This document shows, in pieces, positions 1 to 9,900 of a stretch of 64,000 nt of DNA (position 1 is its first letter; each line of letters begins with the position of its first letter). The position numbers and the translations under genes were made by a program. The DNA is from Orthonyx spaldingii. Its lineage: Eukaryota > Chordata > Aves > Passeriformes > Orthonychidae. The notes beneath the pieces are model-generated. The model made no database searches, was not told the DNA's origin, and worked only from the letters and a program-made list of their open reading frames with translations. The stretch spans positions 588,724 through 652,723 of the forward strand of contig VZTJ01005976.1 of assembly GCA_013397795.1 (NCBI GenBank), in the 5' to 3' direction.

Positions 1-682
1 ATTACTTTGTTTGTGGAACTTTTTGCATATTCACAACGTGTGCAAAAAACAGGAGTAACGTCAAAATCTTTGAGTTTTTAAATCTGTCCCTTTTTCACCG
101 GTCCCTCATTAATGTTTTCAACTCAGCAAAACTAGTTGTTGGTAGACCAGATTGTTTATGGGTTGTGGGTTGGGATTTTTCTTCCCTCATTTCAAACAGC
201 TCTGGTGGAAATTCCTGGTCTAAAGGCAGCTCTGGACCTATTCACTATTATTTTAACAGCAGCAGAGGGACCATCTGTATTTTATTTCATTTCTGCCTCA
301 TGTCCTAATACCCTTATGGAAAACTAACTATTAGGATCCAGATTAATTTCAAGAAAGAATTGTGCAATCTTAAACTTGAACATTGCCATAAATCTACTGT
401 TTATTTTTTTTGCTATAACACCCAGAGATTCCAGTTAGATTAGAATTCTAGGAATTTTGATTTTATTCGGGGGATAAAAGAGTTGTGCAATTTCAAACCT
501 AAATATACTGATTTTCTTCTACAGCCAATTGTGCTGTAACTTGGATAGATTGGAATTCATTACTGTCTTATAAAACAGACAATAGTTCTAAGGACTTACA
601 TTGTAGTGTGTTATGCTGAGTTGACTTGTTACAAAATTTCTATATTAAAATTTTCTTATGTCTTTTTATGGGCTTGTTTTAG

Positions 683-841
683 CAACCACCAAGGTGCAAC
701 ACCACTTGTTCTTGCCAAACGAAGGGGTGTGAATAAAGATGTGATTAGACTGCTGGAATCTTTAGAGGAGCAAGAGGTGAAAGGATTTAACAGAGGAGCT
801 CACTCAAAGCTGGAGACAATGCAAACGGCTGAAAGCGAAAG
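683..841 (+). CDS. ANKRD46: ANKRD46 penultimate coding exon (partial gene)
   Basis: This exon encodes roughly residues 104-157 of ankyrin repeat domain protein 46, a small membrane protein of about 228 residues in human. The translation begins NHQGATPLVLAKRRGV, the last ankyrin repeat, and continues through a charged linker (RLLESLEEQEVKGFN) to the segment SKLETMQTAESE. The exon follows a pyrimidine-rich tract ending in AG at 681-682, and its first base completes the Cys codon before the Asn. It ends at AAG before a GT donor at 842-843. Both flanking introns are phase 2, so the exon is symmetrical. It differs from the human protein, as remembered, only by Thr to Ala in the RGTHSK segment. The earlier exons, with the N-terminus and other ankyrin repeats, lie before the window. 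An open frame extends upstream from an ATG at 606, but that stretch is intron. Confidence 0.97.
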
Positions 842-1239
842 GTATTTACCAAACAAAAATAATTACTAGGAGAAATAATGTTTATGGCTTTTAGATTTTT
901 GTGATTGACTTGATTGTTTATTTCTCAAAACATATAAAATTTGGCCTGATGTTATCAGACGAAATCAAAATTGAGTGTTAAATTTTGGAAAAAGCTCTTT
1001 AAACAGATCAAATGTAAGGAAAAAAAGAACTTATTCTATCAAGATCTTAATTTTATGGTAGAAGTTTTAAAAAATAATTACTCATTTTCCATTACAGAGT
1101 CCCAAATATTCTATATTCTACCAGTTATGACAAAGCCAAGTGGGAAATAGGGCAAAATGCCAGTATCACAGGCTAACCTGACATCCTTTTGATGATTGTC
1201 TATGCAAAGAAGGGGTAGCAAACTTTTCATCCATCTGAA

Positions 1240-1900
1240 CTTGAATAAAGGATTTTACAGGGTGCCGTATATGAAATTGCAATTGGTAGTAGTCCTGAAA
1301 AAGATGGAGAATAAGAATTTCATGGTGGCTAAAGAGATAGTTAATGCAGAACTGAAGATTTTGAGAAAATTGCTGGCCATTTCAGGGAAAGTATTGGGTT
1401 AGAGGGAAGCTACTAATGAATTCCTAAAGGTGTGGTTCTGGGACTGTGCTTACTTAGAATTTTCTTAAATAAAAAAGCAGAAGCATGAGAAGTAGAAGTG
1501 TGTCAGTCATACCAAGAAGTGAGATACAGGCAACCTTGAGGAAAATTGGGATGGCGTAGACAAAATCCTGGGGTTACAAGGGAGAGAAAATCAGTAGGAA
1601 TAAGTTGTGATTTTGTAGCACAAAATGCAACTCTAATTACTGAAAGTTGTATGCCATAAAATAAAAGTTTCTCAGTGGAAAATGTATGGGAGAACAGACT
1701 TGGTGCATTAGTCAGCTCCAGGAGTTAATGCTACCCTGAAAAATGCAGTGGAGTCCTACAAAGCACAAAACAAGGTATTTCAACTACATAAAGAAAACTG
1801 TCAGTCCTGTTGTGTAAAGCAATGGTGATTTCTGCTCTCTGCTATGTCTTATTGTGGTCTTTACTCCCATTCAAAAAAAGTTGTGGCTTTTTTAATATTG
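1240..1900 (+). repeat. Probable ancient CR1/L3-like LINE remnant
   Basis: This part of the intron reads like a heavily decayed non-LTR reverse transcriptase region. The clearest match is around 1405-1465, where the DNA resembles the usual GVPQGSVLGPLLFN coding stretch: a Gly-rich turn followed by a GTTCTGGGACTGTGCTTA core. Upstream, the spacing of the lysine-rich block before this motif also fits the family. Downstream similarity is weaker, and frames are broken throughout. The call rests on pattern memory only, and the ends are approximate. Confidence 0.4.
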
Positions 1901-3887
1901 TGTAATGATGACCATGAACTACGACCACTGGAACATTATATCACAAAAGATAGGGAGTTTTGTCATATAACTGTTGCTTGGTTGGTGTCAAAATGTATAC
2001 AGGCTGTACTGTAAACAGAAAAAAAGCGGTATAGATGGAGTTAGATCTAAGCTGAGTAAACAAAAAGGGTGAAACCAACAAAACTGCAAAAATAATGCCC
2101 GGTACTCCCAGTGAGCAGACATGAAGTTCTTTCTTATACATTGCGTGACCCCACCTGTCAGAGAGACTGTTTTAAGCCCTGAAACAGAAAATTAATTTTA
2201 TTTTCAAAATTATGTGGTTATACATTATAAGAATTACCTTTCTGACTTCACTAACTTTTACTGAAAGTTTCTTAACACACAGAAATGCACTTAGGCTGAT
2301 TTTGTTTGAACATATGAACCAACAGCTCAGCCCCATTTAAATTTTGATTTTTGATTTGATGGTGTCCCTTTAATGAACATAGCTTCCTTTCTGTTATTTG
2401 ACCTTCATAAATGTTATATTGTTTGCTTTGGCCAGGAAGTCAGCAACTCTCCTTGGGGACAGGCACAGAGACATAAACAGTGCACTACCCAGCTTGTTTG
2501 GGAACGTGTTTAAAATATCTGAAATACATTATTTTTAAAGTAACAAATAGCAGATGCCTACAGGAGCCAAAGCAAATGAGCTTGTGTGCTGTTTGCTTTG
2601 TAAATAAATAATGTCTTTTTACCAGTTGGCTTTTCAGACCTCCACAGTTTCACTTCTCCCTCTTCGTATTTTCACATTTTAGAGACACTTAGATTAATGT
2701 CTTCTGTCCTCTGCCCTCTGAACTCTTACATTATGTATGAACCTATGGACAAATAATGCTCTTTCTAAAAACAGTCTCTGACTCCAGTTTTCTGCTCCTC
2801 GTTGCACGCAGTTGCTGCTGCTTTGGAAGCAGAGGCGAGAGCTCTGTTCCCAAGTCAAATTTGTTTTTGCTTGCTTTGCCCTGCTCCGGGTGAGGAGTAG
2901 CCCTGCTGCCAGGAGGCAGAGCTGGCTCTGTCCCTCTTTCGCACAGATATCTGTCCTTCTGCACAGCCCAGCAGGACCTGTGGCTGTGCCACAAGCGTGT
3001 CCAAAGGGGAACTCCCGTCTGCTGTTGGACACAGAACATCTGGCTGGACTGTGTGGCACAAACTCTGCTGAGGACGTGTTGCTGCATTGCCAGTTCTTAT
3101 GCAGCTGTAATTCGTAACAAGAAAAAATATCTTGAATAACATTGACTTTAATTGGGTCATAATATAAAACAGCAAAAATGTTTTCTATGTACCCTTTTAA
3201 ATGAGCAAGTATGTGACCTTTTCACTTAAATTGCATTGCACCTTTATTTAACCTTTCTGTGGTTATGTATTAACTAGTTAGTACTTACTGAGTAAGAAGT
3301 TCTGTTCTACACAAAGGGCTGTCTTTTATTAAACCCTTTGTTTTGCTTGGGAAATCATAATAAGCAAGGAAGATGACTAAATCCTGCAGCTATGGGCAAG
3401 CTAAAATAGCTTTAAAGCATGGTAAATATTTAAAAAACAAAAGACAGCCTGTTTAATAGGCAATTCCTGAAATCTTGTGCACGTGATGCTGCAATACTTG
3501 AGCAAGCTGTGGGAGTTTAGGCTAATTGTTCTTGGGTGGTTGAATGTCCTGAGAAAAAACACTATATGAATAGTGTGAAGTTTTCCCATGGTGTAAGCTT
3601 AGAAGAGAGATTCGTGAATGAGACTTTTTTCTGATAACCATCATTTTTCAATTTATTTCTCTCATGAAGAACAGCAGCATTTCTGCAATTAGTTTTGACT
3701 TGGAAATTACTTTTCCCTGATTTTTTTTTAATTTTTATTATTAGTCCTATAAGAAATATCTAGGAATATGGTAACTGAAAGCAGTTAAAAGGGAGGAAAA
3801 AAATGGGTTTTTTTCTCTGCATACATTCTGCTATGGACATCATTGAATATATGGTTGATTCCACCATTTCCTTTCTGTGGTTGTCAG

Positions 3888-3935
3888 GGTCTGATCCTGT
3901 AAATACCCGTGTATGTAATTTCACTTACGTGAGAA
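3888..3935. repeat. Trace of ancient amniote fold-back repeat
   Basis: The segment running from CTGATCCTGTAAATACC to TTTCACTTACGTGAG resembles one arm of an old interspersed repeat common in turtles and crocodilians, with a consensus near 'GATCCTGCAAACACTTATGCA ... ACTCACGTGAG'. Only one arm is visible here. The family name is not certain to me, and the orientation is undefined because the full element is nearly palindromic. Confidence 0.4.
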
Positions 3936-4878
3936 GAAATAAGACTGTGCAGATGGCCAACATTTTAAGTGAAATCAAGCTGTGAGAAAGCTTTCCTATT
4001 CTTCATGAGGTTTTTCATAAGCAACAGATAGTTTCCTGTTATAATTGTGAAACCAGCAAAATTAGGAGAATTACACAAGAAGCCATGCAGTATTTTGAGA
4101 CAACTTACATCTTTTCTAAAGGTGATCCATTGTCAAGAAGATTGCCTCACTCAGATTTTATATTTGTTTTTCATTTCAAAGTGAGAATTCCAGTCCCTAA
4201 TTTATGGTCTGACAATTAAGGGGGCCTGATGGATTGGTAGTGGAATGCTAAAACATCAAAGCAGTTGCTGAACACCATATGGAAGAAAACACAGCAATGC
4301 CAACTTGTTCAGAAAGTTTCTAAACTTCTTGTTATCCAAATTTACTGTTTTCTGTGATTTTTTTTTTTTTATATTAGAGGCATGTAACAAAGGCATCCAG
4401 GAGAATAGTAAAGGTTACTGCAGAATGCAGCATCTAAATTAATACTGGTTGAAGTTTCCATTTTATTCATCAGAGTTTATTTTTAGTCATGATTTGTTTT
4501 ATTAACAAATAATGTGTGCCCCTTGAGGTCTTAACTTATGCTTCATTACATTTTACTAAGCCATATTTAGTAGGAATTATGGGGACTGACCTTTGAAGGC
4601 TTCTAGGTAGCAGGCCTGAAAATTCAGTGCAGTTGTACACATACAAATAGCATTCTCTTTGCACAGGTTAATAAAATGTCCTTTCAGCTAAAATAAGTTT
4701 AGAATTAGGAGTGTTTTCCTGATCTGTTTTGTCTTGATTTAGCAGAAGCAATGCTATAAATCACTAGGGAGGTTTAATTTTTAATTGAGAATGTTTCAGT
4801 TGCCCTTAGTAAGATTACTGTCATACTTAAAGGTGCATTATTTTGCTCTGATGTATTTTTAACTTTAATCCTTTGTAG

Positions 4879-5095
4879 TGCAATGGAAAGCCATTCCCTT
4901 CTTAATCCAAACCTACAGCAAGGTGAAGGAGTTCTTTCCAGTTTCCGCACAACATGGCAGGAGTTTGTGGAAGACCTGGGCTTCTGGAGGGTGCTGCTCC
5001 TCATCATTGTCATCGCTCTTCTGTCCCTTGGAATAGCATATTATGTTAGTGGGGTGCTTCCTTTTGTAGAAAACCAGCCTGAACTGGTGCACTGA
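4879..5095 (+). CDS. ANKRD46: ANKRD46 final coding exon, C-terminal membrane tail
   Basis: This exon encodes residues 157-228 and the TGA stop at 5093-5095. The first base completes the split Ser codon begun at the previous donor, giving SAMESHSLLNPNLQQGEG. A hydrophobic stretch of about 21 residues follows (FWRVLLLIIVIALLSLGIAYY, interrupted by no charged residue after the Arg), then a short tail ending ENQPELVH. This arrangement, ankyrin repeats followed by a single C-terminal membrane helix, is that of the known family; the protein is poorly characterised. The length of 71 codons plus stop matches the human exon exactly. The only difference from human that I can name is Phe to Ile within the helix. 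The acceptor AG is at 4877-4878 behind a T-rich tract. Confidence 0.97.
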
Positions 5096-5758
5096 AGCAA
5101 ATGCAAAGAAGTACAGTGTCCTTTCCCCTATTCTAATATTACTTTGTGCTTCTTGGAATTATTCTCTTGGTGCAGACAGTGGCAGCTGTATATACTGTTT
5201 GCCTTTTGTAGTTGCTATTAACCCCTTTGAAAGAGAGATTAATTAATTTCAAGTAAAACACTAAATTCTAAAGCATTCGTAAGCTACCTCTGACTTACCT
5301 TGACGTGCAAGCAAGATGTGAAGATAATCCTCTCTGATAAAATATTGTGATTAGAAAACGCCTTTCATTATGAATATTAAATTCCTAGGTATGAAAAATA
5401 TATCCTAGTACAGAACCAATTTTGGTTTATTTTTCCTATGAAGAGAGGTAAATCTATTGTTGGATTTTTTGTATGTGCTTCAGTTGAAAGAAAAATGCTC
5501 TTAAAAGTCCTCCTCATGAAATCTAAATAATGTAATAACACATTCTAATATATAGACAGTGATAAGCTGTGACTCCATTGTTATTTTAATGCCTCTCCAT
5601 CGTTTCATAACTGCTAGTTTATAAAAAGAATGAGAAATAGTTCAAGTTCAACTATGTCTCTGGTGTATAGATCATTCCTTTATTTATTAGGTTAATGTAG
5701 TGTGTCTTCCCTAGATGAATTTAATGTTGTTAATACCTGCCTGAAGTAAATTTTGTAG

Positions 5759-5764
5759 AATAAA
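5759..5764 (+). promoter_or_regulatory. Poly(A) signal AATAAA (proximal)
   Basis: This canonical hexamer lies 664 bp after the ANKRD46 stop and is followed by a GT-rich element (TGTTTTCTGTGCTTTGG) from about 5767. It is the first credible 3' end of the gene. Confidence 0.6.
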
Positions 5765-6093
5765 ACTGTTTTCTGTGCTTTGGAAGAAGCCTGGGGCTGA
5801 AAATGTTGCATTTTTGTTGGGATGTTGCTAAGCAAACCTTTCTTTGTAAGGGTAATTAAAAAGTGATTTAGGTGTTCTGCCATGTATATAATAATTCTGT
5901 AAGGTCATTGTGAAATCTATCATGAAGGATAACTTTTTCTTCCTCCCATAAGGATCAGGCTGAACCATATAATTGTGTTGTCATGTTGGTGGAGTGAAAT
6001 TGATTGAATAGAATTCTTTTTTAGAATTGTTTTCCATTTCACTTGCTTTCAGACAGAACCTATAGGCTTATGAATTATTTTCTGAATATGCAG

Positions 6094-6099
6094 AATAAA
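6094..6099 (+). promoter_or_regulatory. Poly(A) signal AATAAA (alternative)
   Basis: A second AATAAA in an AT-rich context. No strong GT-rich element is seen within 30 bases downstream, so it is less convincing than the first. Confidence 0.3.
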
Positions 6100-6510
6100 A
6101 GTATTTAAAATACTAATATTTAGGAAGATTGTATGAAATGAAATCTTGATTCATTCTGTATTTTGCTGTGAAACCCTTTGTCGTAAATAACCTAGGGATA
6201 TGAATCTGTTAGATACTCGTTTATGAAGGCTAGGAAGGTATTGTGTAGTAAGTTGGAGGTTTTCAAAGAAAGTGGATTCTCTTTCCCCATGCTGATTAGA
6301 TGTCTAGTTCTTTGTTACCATTGCCTTGAAAATCCCAAACAAAATTAATTCCGTGAGCCTTAGTAGTCAATTTCTATATTTTTAATTAGCCACTCCTAAG
6401 TTGTTGCTAATAGCATAAAAGATTTATTGTACATTTAAATGTAACCTACATTGTTCTGTTTTGGTACCACATTTATTTTTCTTTCTTGTGTATTGGTTTG
6501 AATCAGGGGG

Positions 6511-6528
6511 GTTGTTGTTGTTGTTGTT
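6511..6528 (+). repeat. (GTT)n microsatellite
   Basis: Short, nearly perfect tract of about six GTT units within the presumed ANKRD46 3' UTR. Confidence 0.85.
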
Positions 6529-6582
6529 TTGATGTGTGACATAGGTTTCGCTGGAACCGGGCCCCATTCTAAATTGCATCTG

Positions 6583-6588
6583 AATAAA
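6583..6588 (+). promoter_or_regulatory. Poly(A) signal AATAAA (alternative)
   Basis: This hexamer is followed by CTTGATCTCAAGTCTTAAG with only weak T richness. It is a candidate distal ANKRD46 end. Confidence 0.35.
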
Positions 6589-6899
6589 TCTTGATCTCAA
6601 GTCTTAAGTTACAGTTTAATAACACAATACTTTTCTAGCAGCACAATACTGCAGAAAAGAAAACATCTTAAAAAAAACCAAACAAATGAGAGCATATTCC
6701 TCTTCTGGGTATTTCAGTTATGGTACCATTGTTCACAAACAGATAAATATAAACTCATCATATACTTAAATTACATTTACTTGTCTAAATAAGTACATTT
6801 CTGTTAATAATACCATACATCTTGATTAATGTCGTTGTCTTTCAGCATGTATTATCTGCATAATTTGTAATTGTATTCTCAGTATTGGTGAATGCCACA

Positions 6900-6905
6900 A
6901 ATAAA
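6900..6905 (+). promoter_or_regulatory. Poly(A) signal AATAAA (alternative, distal)
   Basis: This is the last AATAAA of the cluster. It is followed by TTGATGTAGTAAATACATTTTGG, which has T/G richness about 25 bases on. Confidence 0.35.
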
Positions 6906-9900
6906 TTGATGTAGTAAATACATTTTGGTTTATTATTATATTAGGGCAGTAGTAACAATGCTAGCACATTCTACTGCATTTGTTTTGCATTGATAATGAG
7001 TATTTCAGGAGTAGGGAGGTTCCCTAAACATGGAATTGCAACCATGCAGTTGCTATAGATGGTGTTTTAGAGCACAGTTTCTTTAGATTTGCCCGTTTTA
7101 TTTTCAGTATTGTTGCTGAATTAAAATTGCTGTCTGGCTGTCTCTCTTGTCTGAGACTTCAAGTATTGAACATGTGGTCTAGAGGCCTCTCAGAATTTAA
7201 GATTACATGTGAGGGGGTAGAAAACATAACCAAGAAAACCAAGCTTGACCCTTAAGTAGCTTTTCCTATTTTGCTGCATGCATAAGCACACATACAGGAA
7301 CTACACATTGAAAAGTTTTGAAAAATTGAGTTTCAAATTAAGATATTTCACATTTTAAACCAGAAAGAAATCCAAAGCATTGTTTGATCTTCACTGTGTA
7401 ATGAGTGCTGCTCCTTGAAATAAGGACATGATAAATGTCTGATGAAAGTGGAATTTATTCTGTATATGCCTCTGTTACTGAAAAAGGTCTGCTGTGCCTT
7501 TCAATATCTCTACAAACAATGATGTCTTCCTTTTCAAAGGTTGCTTCTAAAGAATGAATTTACCTCCTGTAACTTTGTTATTTGTCATAGGGGGTTTTAC
7601 TATTTCAGTATAAAGACTTTATAGATCTTGGATTGTCTGTAGGTAAATAAGATTTATTTTATTTATTATTGCAGTGATGTCTCGGTACCTTGATCCAGGT
7701 ACTCAGTTTTGTGCCAGGGAACACAAAATTCAGCTGAAGTGCTTAAATATGATTAAGATAATAGGTGCATCATACTATCCTGCAAGTGCAGGTACAGAAT
7801 TATCCCTCTTGTCACCAGAAATTAATTTCATAATGTTAATACAGATTCAAGATTAGTCACTCTTCAATTCCAAGACAGATTGTTGTCTTAAGCTGCTCAT
7901 AGACTAATGAGCTGAAATGGAATAAGGAATTGAGATGGAAAGCAAACATGGAGGTATGAAGTGATTTGTTTTTCCAGTGACATGAAACAACTTGGTGGAC
8001 AAGGTAGTGCAAGGTAAACTGGAGTGTAAAAAGGATAGACATAGGCTCCTCTACAGTGTGCTGTCCTGGTGCTCACATTTATGCCATGGCAAGATCACAC
8101 CTATCTTACCTCATAGTAACTTCTTTGTGTACTATATCTTCAAGGGCTCTGTTTTCACTCATATTGGTAATTTGCTTTGTAGAAGGGGATGTTGTGTTGG
8201 GTGACTGTCATGAGTAGGTATTGTTTCTGGCTGCCACAGTACAACAGGGATTTAATTACTGGACGTGGTCTGGCACTGTGAGGCTTTTCACCATGAAAAG
8301 CTCCTATGAGAGAAAATACATGGTTTCACTTTGAAATATTGAAACAAAAGATCTAGGTGGTTTCTGGGTCTGCAGCTGATTGGGAGTTTGATTTTTACCA
8401 TGAGTCAATGAATACCTAAGGCTGTTTTTAATAATTTAAATAAGTAAAAATTATCAGCTCTGGCTAGTTAGCTAGGTAGCTCTTTTTCTAGTCAAAATAT
8501 ATTTGGTCATAATTACTTAGAGAAATGCAAATTAAGTAATTTATTCAGAAGTAGAAATTGCAAATGATCACTTCCCTGAAAACTCAAAAAAAGGGTAATA
8601 TTGTCTGGTGTCATATGCAGGATTTTCAAAAGTCTAGCATGTATTTAAATGTTACCCAAAGTTGAGGTTTAACAGAACTGATAGCTTCCTCTGCTGACAC
8701 ACAAATTAACTGGTTTCTGAAGTTGTTCCTGTTTCTGAAGTCAGCTCTTTGTTAAATTCATGTTGGAATTGGTGGTTAAAATAAGTCTTCAGTGATGGGA
8801 GAATTAGGTCAGAATGCTTTTCCTTCATTCATTGTTCTTTTTTTACATTTCAGCATTAATCATTTTAGATTGGTTGCTTGCAATATACTTCGTAAAATTT
8901 CCTCAGTGATCCAAAGTGTTACAAAAAACATTGCCAGTTGTTCCTGTACTTTTCATCTGTGGTGTTGGAGCTTTCTGGAAGAATTCAAATGTCATTGCGC
9001 AGTTTCATAACCTGCAGTTCTCTGTGATCTCTCTAAGTGCTGAAATACTGTTAAATCATGAATCTTGAATCTGTATTAATATTATTAAATTTATTTCTGG
9101 TGACAACAGAGATAATTCTGGACATGCACTCACAGAGTATTATGATGTGCCTGTTATCTTAATCATATTTAAGTATTTCAGCTGACTTCTGTGTTGCCTG
9201 GCATTTTTTGTACTGCTCTAACAAATGCTTCAAGGGGAGAATGCTTTTAAAACATACAGTATTAGGAAACAAATGCAACTAATGGGTAGTTCTTTGCTAT
9301 TTATTGCTGGAAGCAAAGTGTTCCCAGGTCGTGCTGCCAGAGAAATCTGAGAGGAACACTAGAAGTCCCCGACTGAGAGTGCTCTGCTGTGTCTGTGCTC
9401 TTACGCAAAGCAGGACGAGTCCTCTGCTGTTGCAGCTGAGCAGTCTGCGTGTGCAGAACCCTGAAAAATGTGTCTCTGTTGTAGGCATTTATGGTTTGTA
9501 CTTCACTCCTGTAACTAAGCATTGAGCAACTCGTATTTCCTAATGGCTATGATGAGACAAAACTGTTGTTCTTCATTAATGCCAAGGGAACGGGGAATCT
9601 ACTGGAAATTGCCTTAACTAAAAAGCAACAAATTGGAATATCTTATGAAGTCAAAGTGTGAACAAGTCACAACAATGGCTTCAAGTGACACATTCTTTCC
9701 ATGTGTGATTTTAAACTACCTTCTGGATAAGGAAAAAATGGGGAGAGAGACATTTGGAACAGAATTTGTTGCGTGCTACGTATGGTTTGCAGAAACCAGG
9801 AGGGAAGTGACTGCAGTGAGCCAAGACAGCAGCACGGCAGGCAGAGCAGTGTGATACCTTCATGAATCACTGCTTAAAGGCCAATCCTAGTGCTTGTGAG

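Larger units (their letters stand above)
842..4878 (+). other. ANKRD46: ANKRD46 intron between the last two coding exons
   Basis: This phase 2 intron of 4,037 bp has a GT donor (GTATTT) and an acceptor ending CTTTGTAG. It is AT-rich and holds no coding sequence I can recognise. It contains a probable ancient LINE remnant (about 1240-1900), a pocket with more GC and CpG at about 2690-3120, and a trace of an old amniote repeat near 3888-3935. Overlapping ORFs of 100-121 codons occur on both strands of the GC pocket. They look like chance, since no frame is favoured. Confidence 0.9.
5096..6905 (+). other. ANKRD46: ANKRD46 3' untranslated region (extent approximate)
   Basis: The region after the stop codon is AT-rich, has no long ORF and contains four AATAAA hexamers. 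The first, at 5759-5764, is followed at once by a T/G-rich stretch as expected of a functional poly(A) site. The others, at 6094, 6583 and 6900, could give longer transcripts. Several ATTTA motifs are present. Where the longest transcript ends cannot be decided from sequence alone. A short GTT microsatellite lies inside at 6511-6528. Confidence 0.6.

Noticed and set aside
136..327. 63-codon ORF upstream of the ANKRD46 exon
   Set aside because: It lies in the preceding intron, matches no ankyrin sequence and has no splice signals at its edges.
606..682. Open frame from an ATG leading into the ANKRD46 exon
   Set aside because: The known protein sequence joins at 683 after a good acceptor; the upstream residues (LTCYKISILKF...) are not part of the family.
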